Shown here in pieces: positions 59,265 to 64,000 of a stretch of 64,000 bases of DNA. Position numbers and translations under genes: made by a program. The notes beneath the pieces were generated by a model, which was not told the origin of the DNA, made no database searches, and saw nothing but the letters and a program-made list of their open reading frames with translations. The stretch spans positions 1 through 64,000 of the forward strand of contig NZ_PDCP01000013.1 of NCBI RefSeq assembly GCF_002553505.1, in the 5' to 3' direction. Numbering within the stretch: position 1 is the stretch's first letter; every line of letters begins with the position of its first letter. The DNA comes from Mycolicibacterium agri (GTDB lineage Bacteria > Actinomycetota > Actinomycetes > Mycobacteriales > Mycobacteriaceae).

Positions 59265-59480
59265 ATGGGACAAGACCGACTGAGCATGGGCGAGATTCGC
59301 AAGGATGCCGTCCAGGAGACTGTCCAGTCCGTGGCCATGACCATCGGTGAGGTGACCACCATCGTCACCACCGCCGTCAAGGACGTCGCCGACGCGATCG
59401 GCGGCCTGGCCACCGACGTCTTCGAGATCCGCGAAGGGGTCCGCCGGGCACGGGAGCGCGCCGAAGCCACAATGGACTGA
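59265..59480 (+). CDS. Small conserved-looking helical protein
   Basis: A 71-residue protein that is one long amphipathic region (VQETVQSVAMTIGEVTTIVTTAVKDVADAIGG). It has a charged C-terminus (REGVRRARERAEATMD). It overlaps mtnP by one base (TGATG), so it is translated with it. Start could be ATG 59265 or 59286. Function is unknown. Confidence 0.65.
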   Translation: MGQDRLSMGEIRKDAVQETVQSVAMTIGEVTTIVTTAVKDVADAIGGLATDVFEIREGVRRARERAEATMD

Positions 59481-60256
59481 TGCTCGGAGTCATCGGCGGC
59501 AGCGGTTTCTACTCGTTCTTCGGCTCGGACGCGCGGACCGTCAACCTCGACACCCCGTACGGACCGCCGAGCGCTCCGATCACCGTCGGCGTCGTCGGCG
59601 AGCATGAAGTGGCGTTTCTCCCGCGCCACGGCGCCAAGCACGAGTTCTCGCCGCACACCGTGCCGTATCGGGCCAACATGTGGGCGCTGCGCGCGCTGGG
59701 CGTGCGGCGCGTCTTCGGGCCGTGCGCTGTGGGCAGCCTGACGCCCGACCTCGGGCCGGGCGCGATGGTGGTGCCGGATCAACTGGTCGACCGCACGCGC
59801 GGCCGCGAGGACACGTACTTCGATTCGGGCGGTATCCATGTGGAATTCGCCGATCCATACTGCCCGACGCTGCGCGCCGCGGTCACCGGTCTGCCCAGTG
59901 TCGTCGACGGCGGCACCATGGTCGTTGTGCAGGGCCCGCGGTTTTCCACCCGCGCCGAAAGCCAATGGTTCGCGCAGCAGGGTTTCACGCTGGTGAACAT
60001 GACCGGCTACCCCGAGGCGGTGCTGGCGCGGGAACTGGAAATGTGTTATGCCGCAATCGCTTTGGTGACTGACGTGGATGCCGGCGTTGCCGTCGGCAGC
60101 GGCGTGCGGGCGGTCGACGTGTTCGCCGAGTTCCAACGCAACCTGGTGCCGTTCAAGAAGTTGGTGCACGAGGCGATCGACCAGGTGGCCTCGGAGAGGG
60201 CGTGCACGCACTGCCTGCCCCACGAAGGCGTCGAGCTCCCGTTCGACCTGCCATGA
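59480..60256 (+). CDS. mtnP: S-methyl-5'-thioadenosine phosphorylase-like nucleoside phosphorylase
   Basis: A 258-residue purine phosphorylase. VIGGSGFYSFF opens the fold, FLPRHGAKHEFSPHTVPYRAN carries the phosphate and base contacts, and MTGYPEAVLARELEMCYAAIALVTD is the conserved core. It cleaves methylthioadenosine (or purine nucleosides) with phosphate. It is the positional counterpart of Rv0535 and overlaps the epimerase gene by 4 bp. Confidence 0.92.
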   Translation: MLGVIGGSGFYSFFGSDARTVNLDTPYGPPSAPITVGVVGEHEVAFLPRHGAKHEFSPHTVPYRANMWALRALGVRRVFGPCAVGSLTPDLGPGAMVVPDQLVDRTRGREDTYFDSGGIHVEFADPYCPTLRAAVTGLPSVVDGGTMVVVQGPRFSTRAESQWFAQQGFTLVNMTGYPEAVLARELEMCYAAIALVTDVDAGVAVGSGVRAVDVFAEFQRNLVPFKKLVHEAIDQVASERACTHCLPHEGVELPFDLP

Positions 60257-61284
60257 AAGTCCTCGTCACCGGCGCGGCCGGCTTCATCGGATCGCGGGTC
60301 GTGGCCGCCCTGACCGACCGGGGTCACGACGTCGTCACGGTCGACGCGATGCTGCCCGCCGCGCACGGCCCCGGAGCCGAGCCGCCCGAAGGGGTGCAGC
60401 GCATCGACGTGCGCGACGCCCGCGCGGTCGCCAAGCTGCTCGACGGCGTGGACGTGGTCTGTCACCAGGCCGCGGTGGTGGGCGCCGGGGTCGACGCCGG
60501 TGATGCGCCGTCCTACGCCAGCCACAACGACTACGGCACGGCGGTGCTGTTGGCGGAGATGTTCGCGGCGGGCTGTCAGCGGCTGGTGCTGGCGTCGTCG
60601 ATGGTGGTGTACGGGCAGGGCCGGTACCGCTGCGTGGAGCACGGCATCGTCGACCCGCTGCCGCGCACGCGCGCCGACCTCGACGCGGGGGTGTTCGAGC
60701 ATCGCTGCCCGATCGGCGGCGAAGAATTGAAGTGGCAGCTGGTCGACGAGGATGCGCCCCTGCGGCCGCGCAGCCTCTATGCCGCCAGCAAGGTCGCCCA
60801 GGAGCACTACGCGCTCGCGTGGGCCGAGTCGACGGGCGGCTCGGTTGTGGCGCTGCGCTACCACAACGTCTACGGGCCGTACATGCCGCGCGACACCCCC
60901 TATTCCGGTGTCGCGGCGATCTTCCGGTCCGAGCTCGAAGCCGGCGATGTGCCAAGGGTTTTCGAGGACGGCGGACAGATGCGCGACTTCGTCCACGTCG
61001 ACGATGTCGCGGCCGCCAACGTCGCCGCCATCGAAGCCGACACCACCGGTTTCGCCGCGGCGAACGTGTGCTCGGGCAAGCCGATATCGATTCTCGAGAT
61101 GGCAACCGAGTTGTGCGAGGCGCGCGGAGATGCCGCACCGGTGGTGACGGGCCAGTACCGCAGCGGCGACGTGCGGCACATCGTCGCGAGCCCGGCGGGT
61201 GCCGCCGAGTTGCTGGGATTTCGAGCCGTGGTGGACCCGCGCGACGGTCTGCGCGAGTTCGCATACGCGCCATTGCGGGGCTAA
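60253..61284 (+). CDS. NAD-dependent epimerase/dehydratase (SDR)
   Basis: A 343-residue extended SDR. GAAGFIGSRVV is the NAD-binding glycine motif, and YAASKVAQEHYALAW holds the catalytic Tyr-x-x-x-Lys. MVVYGQGRYRCVEHGIVDPL is a family-typical middle. It is equivalent in position to Rv0536 (annotated as a UDP-glucose epimerase-like protein); the sugar substrate is not certain. ATG 60253 overlaps the mtnP stop. A terminator follows the gene. Confidence 0.9.
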   Translation: MKVLVTGAAGFIGSRVVAALTDRGHDVVTVDAMLPAAHGPGAEPPEGVQRIDVRDARAVAKLLDGVDVVCHQAAVVGAGVDAGDAPSYASHNDYGTAVLLAEMFAAGCQRLVLASSMVVYGQGRYRCVEHGIVDPLPRTRADLDAGVFEHRCPIGGEELKWQLVDEDAPLRPRSLYAASKVAQEHYALAWAESTGGSVVALRYHNVYGPYMPRDTPYSGVAAIFRSELEAGDVPRVFEDGGQMRDFVHVDDVAAANVAAIEADTTGFAAANVCSGKPISILEMATELCEARGDAAPVVTGQYRSGDVRHIVASPAGAAELLGFRAVVDPRDGLREFAYAPLRG

Positions 61285-61318
61285 CCAGCGCGCTTACCAA
61301 AGTGTGCGCTAGATGGAT

Positions 61319-61348
61319 GGCCGCGAATCTGCGGCCGTGCTAGTTTTT
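61319..61348 (+). terminator. Rho-independent terminator after the epimerase gene
   Basis: GGCCGC (61319-61324), a 6-base loop and GCGGCC (61331-61336) form a perfect stem, followed by a TTTTT run (61344-61348). It marks the end of the mtnP/epimerase unit. Confidence 0.65.
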
Positions 61349-61410
61349 GCCAGTCTGGGCCACTCGTTGACCAGCGTTTCCATTGGGTTGGGTTGAGGAG
61401 AGGCGCTCCC

Positions 61411-62706
61411 GTGTCAGGTAAGCACCACAAAAAATCGCGCATCCGGTCGACTGCCGCAAAGCGCGCAGGCACTGGTCTGGCCGCCGTCGCCGTCGGCGCC
61501 ACCAGCGTGGCCACCGCCATCGTCACCGGGACTGCGCCGGCGATCTCGCCCGCGGTAGAGCTGATGGCGCTGATCACACCGGCCAACTCGACGTCGCAGA
61601 TCTTCGCCGGCACCGAGTATTACGGAACCGATTACGCGAACTCGCAATACGTTCCGCCGCGCGTGCTGGTCCCGTTCTTCTTCGGCCCGCGCGGTATCGC
61701 TGACGCGATCGCCGCCGCTGACGACGACCCGAAGCGCACGGCCGTGATCTCGTCGGGTTGGGGCGCCGGACAGACCGGGACCGCGCTCGGGCTGCTCGGC
61801 GACGACGGACTCGAGAACGTCGATCTCGTGATCCTGGACAACAACACCAACCGTGCCGGTGGCGGCTTCTGGACGACGTACTGGCCGTTCGCGCCGCTGC
61901 TGCTGACGTCGAAAGCTGCGTCACCGAACGACTTGGACGTCACCGTCTGGGACGTCGGCTACGAATACAACGTCAACGGCAATGCCGTCACCTACCCGCT
62001 CAATGTGGTGTCGGACGTGAACAGCCTGGTGGCATATGTCTACGGATACGGCGCGCAGGGATCGGCGCGGCTGCCAGACGACCTCCAACCGGGCGTGCAC
62101 TACATCGTTTCGCCCAACGGCGCCGTCAGGGAAGTGGCGCTTGGTCCTGGTGTCACAACCACATACGTGACGTTCGAATCCGATGGCCTGCCCGTGGTTC
62201 GGCCGCTGCGGCTGATCCCCGGTGGCGACATCCTGGCTGACACCCTCGAACCCGCACTGACCGAGATCGTGAACGCCGGATACAAGGACAACACACCCAT
62301 TCCAGACGATCCGACGGTCGAGCGGCCGATGGGCCTGGGCATCTCCGAGAGCACCACGGCGCTGAACAACCTCCCCGGTGCAGTGCGAACGGGCCTGCGG
62401 GACGGCGCGCAGACCGCCGCCGAGGACGTCGCGAACCCGAGCAACTTCGTCACCAAACCGCTCGACGAGTTCCGCAAGCTGCCGCTGATCTCGACGCTGC
62501 CGAATTCCACGGTGTCGAACAACAACTCGACGCTGCGCTCGACGGATCCCGACGCCAAGAAGACCACCACCACGTCGTCGAAGCAGCGGCCGCGGCCGTT
62601 GAAGAAGATCGCCGAGAACGTCCGTTCGTCGCTGCGCAAGCTCACAGGTGCGGACAAACACAACCCGGCGGCGCAGTCGGAGAACGCGGGCAGCGACGAC
62701 TCGTAG
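61411..62706 (+). CDS. PE-PPE C-terminal domain-like protein
   Basis: A 431-residue protein with a basic N-terminus and hydrophobic signal-like segment (AAVAVGATSVATAIVTGTAPA). The central region (residues about 60-250) matches the PE-PPE hydrolase-like domain in pattern: GTEYYGTDYANSQYVPPRVL, TLWD-like DLDVTVWDVGYEY, and VTYPLNVVSDVNSLVAYVYGYG. The usual GxSxG serine elbow is replaced by SSGWGAGQTG, so activity is uncertain. The C-terminus is a Thr/Lys-rich linker. GTG 61411 has GAGGAGAGG upstream. Confidence 0.78.
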   Translation: MSGKHHKKSRIRSTAAKRAGTGLAAVAVGATSVATAIVTGTAPAISPAVELMALITPANSTSQIFAGTEYYGTDYANSQYVPPRVLVPFFFGPRGIADAIAAADDDPKRTAVISSGWGAGQTGTALGLLGDDGLENVDLVILDNNTNRAGGGFWTTYWPFAPLLLTSKAASPNDLDVTVWDVGYEYNVNGNAVTYPLNVVSDVNSLVAYVYGYGAQGSARLPDDLQPGVHYIVSPNGAVREVALGPGVTTTYVTFESDGLPVVRPLRLIPGGDILADTLEPALTEIVNAGYKDNTPIPDDPTVERPMGLGISESTTALNNLPGAVRTGLRDGAQTAAEDVANPSNFVTKPLDEFRKLPLISTLPNSTVSNNNSTLRSTDPDAKKTTTTSSKQRPRPLKKIAENVRSSLRKLTGADKHNPAAQSENAGSDDS

Positions 62707-63532
62707 ACGGCGGCGGGTTCTCGCCACAGCGCTTATCGTCGCGCTTGTGGTAACCGCACTGATCGTCGCGATCCGCGCCCAGCAGCGGCGGCTGATCTAT
62801 TTCCCGTCGCCGGGTCCCGTGCCGTCGGCGGCGACGCTGCTGCCGCGTGGACGCGACGTCGTTCTCGAAACCGAGGACGGAATCCGTTTGGGCGCATGGT
62901 ATCTGCCCGTGCGGGAGCAGCCTGGACCTGCGGTCGTGGTGTTCAACGGCAACGGGGGAGACCGGTCGCTGCGGGCCGGGCTGGCCGCCGGCCTGGCGCG
63001 TCTCGGCCTGTCGGTGCTGCTGTTCGACTACCGCGGCTACGGCGGCAACCCCGGCACGCCGTCCGAGAAGGGCTTGGCCGCCGACGCCCGCGCGGCACAG
63101 GCATGGCTGGCCGAACAGCCCGCCGTCGACCCGGCCCGAATCGTGTACTTCGGCGAATCGCTCGGCGCCGCAGTCGCCATCGGTCTGGCGATGGAACGAC
63201 CGCCGGCCGCCCTGGTACTTCGCTCGCCGTTCACGTCGCTGGCCGAGGTCGGCCGCGTGCACTACCCGTGGCTGCCGGTCGGCTGGCTGCTCGTCGACCG
63301 CTATCCGTCCATCGACCGGATCGCGTCGCTGTCGGCACCGATCATGATCATCGCCGGCGACCGCGACGACATCGTCCCCGAGCGTTTGAGCAGGAAACTC
63401 TACGACGCAGCGCCCGACCCCAAACGCTATTTCGTGGTGCCCGGCGCCAACCACAACGATCCCGAACTCGTCGACGGCGACCGCATGCTGGAGGAGGTCG
63501 GCAGGTTCCTGTCGGAAGCGGGCCTGCGATAG
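62648..63532 (+). CDS. Membrane-anchored alpha/beta hydrolase
   Basis: A 294-residue hydrolase. An Arg-rich start is followed by one membrane segment (LATALIVALVVTALIVAI) and an alpha/beta hydrolase fold: FDYRGYGGNPGTPSEKG, nucleophile elbow FGESLGAA, Asp in IIAGDRDDIVP and His in GANHNDPE. The GTG 62648 start overlaps the previous gene by 59 bp; a shorter start near 62743 is possible. Substrate unknown. Confidence 0.75.
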   Translation: MRTNTTRRRSRRTRAATTRRRRRVLATALIVALVVTALIVAIRAQQRRLIYFPSPGPVPSAATLLPRGRDVVLETEDGIRLGAWYLPVREQPGPAVVVFNGNGGDRSLRAGLAAGLARLGLSVLLFDYRGYGGNPGTPSEKGLAADARAAQAWLAEQPAVDPARIVYFGESLGAAVAIGLAMERPPAALVLRSPFTSLAEVGRVHYPWLPVGWLLVDRYPSIDRIASLSAPIMIIAGDRDDIVPERLSRKLYDAAPDPKRYFVVPGANHNDPELVDGDRMLEEVGRFLSEAGLR

Positions 63533-63545
63533 TGATACTGGACGG

Positions 63546-64000
63546 ATGAAGCCCGCAATCTGTGAGAAGTTCGGCATCGACTTCCCGTTGTTCGCGTTCA
63601 GCCACTGCCGCGACGTCGTCGCCGCGGTGACCAACGCCGGAGGCTTCGGCGTTCTCGGCGGAACGGCGTTCACCCCCGAACAACTCGACAAGGAACTGTC
63701 GTGGATCGACGAACAGGTCGGCGGCAAGCCCTACGGCCTCGACCTGATCGTGCCCGCGACCTACGAAGGCAAGGGCGAGAAGATCACGTCGTCCGATCTC
63801 GCTGCCCGCATTCCCGACGACGTGCGCGGCTACATCGCCGACGTGCTCGCCGCCCACGACATCGAGGCCGACCCGAAGCCGTTCGCCGGCGGCTCCTCGC
63901 TGGCGGGCACCACCGGCCGGGAACTGCTCGAGGCGGCGATGAGCCACCCCATCAAGCTGATCGCCAACGCGCTCGGGGTGCCGCCGGACTACATGATCGA
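63546..64000 (+). CDS. Nitronate monooxygenase-like flavoprotein, truncated by the window end
   Basis: ATG 63546 opens a frame without a stop to the end of the window. The visible 151 residues begin MKPAICEKFGIDFPLFAFSHCRDVVAAV and contain NAGGFGVLGGTAFTPEQLD, as in NAD(P)H-dependent flavin oxidoreductases/nitronate monooxygenases. The remainder of the barrel lies outside the window. Confidence 0.75.
   Translation, partial: MKPAICEKFGIDFPLFAFSHCRDVVAAVTNAGGFGVLGGTAFTPEQLDKELSWIDEQVGGKPYGLDLIVPATYEGKGEKITSSDLAARIPDDVRGYIADVLAAHDIEADPKPFAGGSSLAGTTGRELLEAAMSHPIKLIANALGVPPDYMI

Noticed and set aside
1..64000. CRISPR arrays, tRNA or rRNA genes
   Set aside because: I saw no regularly spaced repeat-spacer array and no tRNA- or rRNA-like sequence, including at the island ends; a covariance-model scan was not possible here.

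Overview
The window is a GC-rich chromosomal segment from a member of the Mycobacteriaceae, most likely a fast-growing Mycolicibacterium. The evidence is the conserved block hemL - histidine phosphatase - ResA-like thioredoxin - ccdA - resB - ccsB - MinD-like ATPase - DUF4229 on the left, menA - mtnP - epimerase on the right, a PE-PPE-domain protein, F420-type nitroreductase-like proteins and a PknH-type sensor domain. Species cannot be named from the sequence alone.

Layout. 1-3.2 kb: small redox and detoxification genes (PPOX fold, P450, Nudix, two deazaflavin-dependent reductase-like proteins). 3.2-9.3 kb: hemL plus the cytochrome c maturation (system II) operon, mostly with 4-nt stop/start overlaps; a 35-bp tandem repeat encoding two coupled mini-ORFs sits before ccsB. 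9.3-12.0 kb: MinD-like ATPase, two small membrane proteins and a frameshifted class V aminotransferase. 12.04-49.28 kb: a 37-kb accessory island bracketed by a 20-bp direct repeat (19/20 identical). The repeat duplicates the last codons and stop of the gene at its right edge. 49.3-54.3 kb: a MoxR/DUF58/VWA operon (minus strand). 54.4-63.5 kb: HTH + Clp-N pair, frameshifted sulfotransferase, TetR, DUF1214, menA, mtnP, epimerase, PE-PPE protein, alpha/beta hydrolase, and the start of a nitronate monooxygenase-like gene running off the end.

The island is the main find: a contractile injection system (CIS, headless phage-tail machine) in a mycobacterium. Reading on the minus strand from 36.7 to 12.1 kb, the order is small protein, sheath, tube-like, assembly-chaperone-like, gpU-like, gpD-like hub, gpV-like spike, PAAR tip, gp25 wedge, gpJ, gpI, several fibre-like proteins, a 1092-residue helical protein and a 1933-residue Rhs-like protein with an HELTH zinc-protease motif. 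This is close to the P2 tail order, but I see no capsid, portal, terminase, lysis, integrase or T6SS membrane genes and no CIS-type AAA+ ATPase. A SARP/BTAD regulator lies directly upstream, followed by four heptamers spaced exactly 11 bp apart, the layout expected for a SARP operator. Flanking genes on the same island encode soluble enzymes without signal peptides (nucleoside phosphorylase-like protein; UDG-like/amidohydrolase fusion; subtilisin with a histone-like basic tail; hemopexin-tyrosinase fusion), which are plausible cargo or accessory enzymes. Three intergenic regions of the island share a GTAGT-nn-ACTACTC type motif, suggesting common control.
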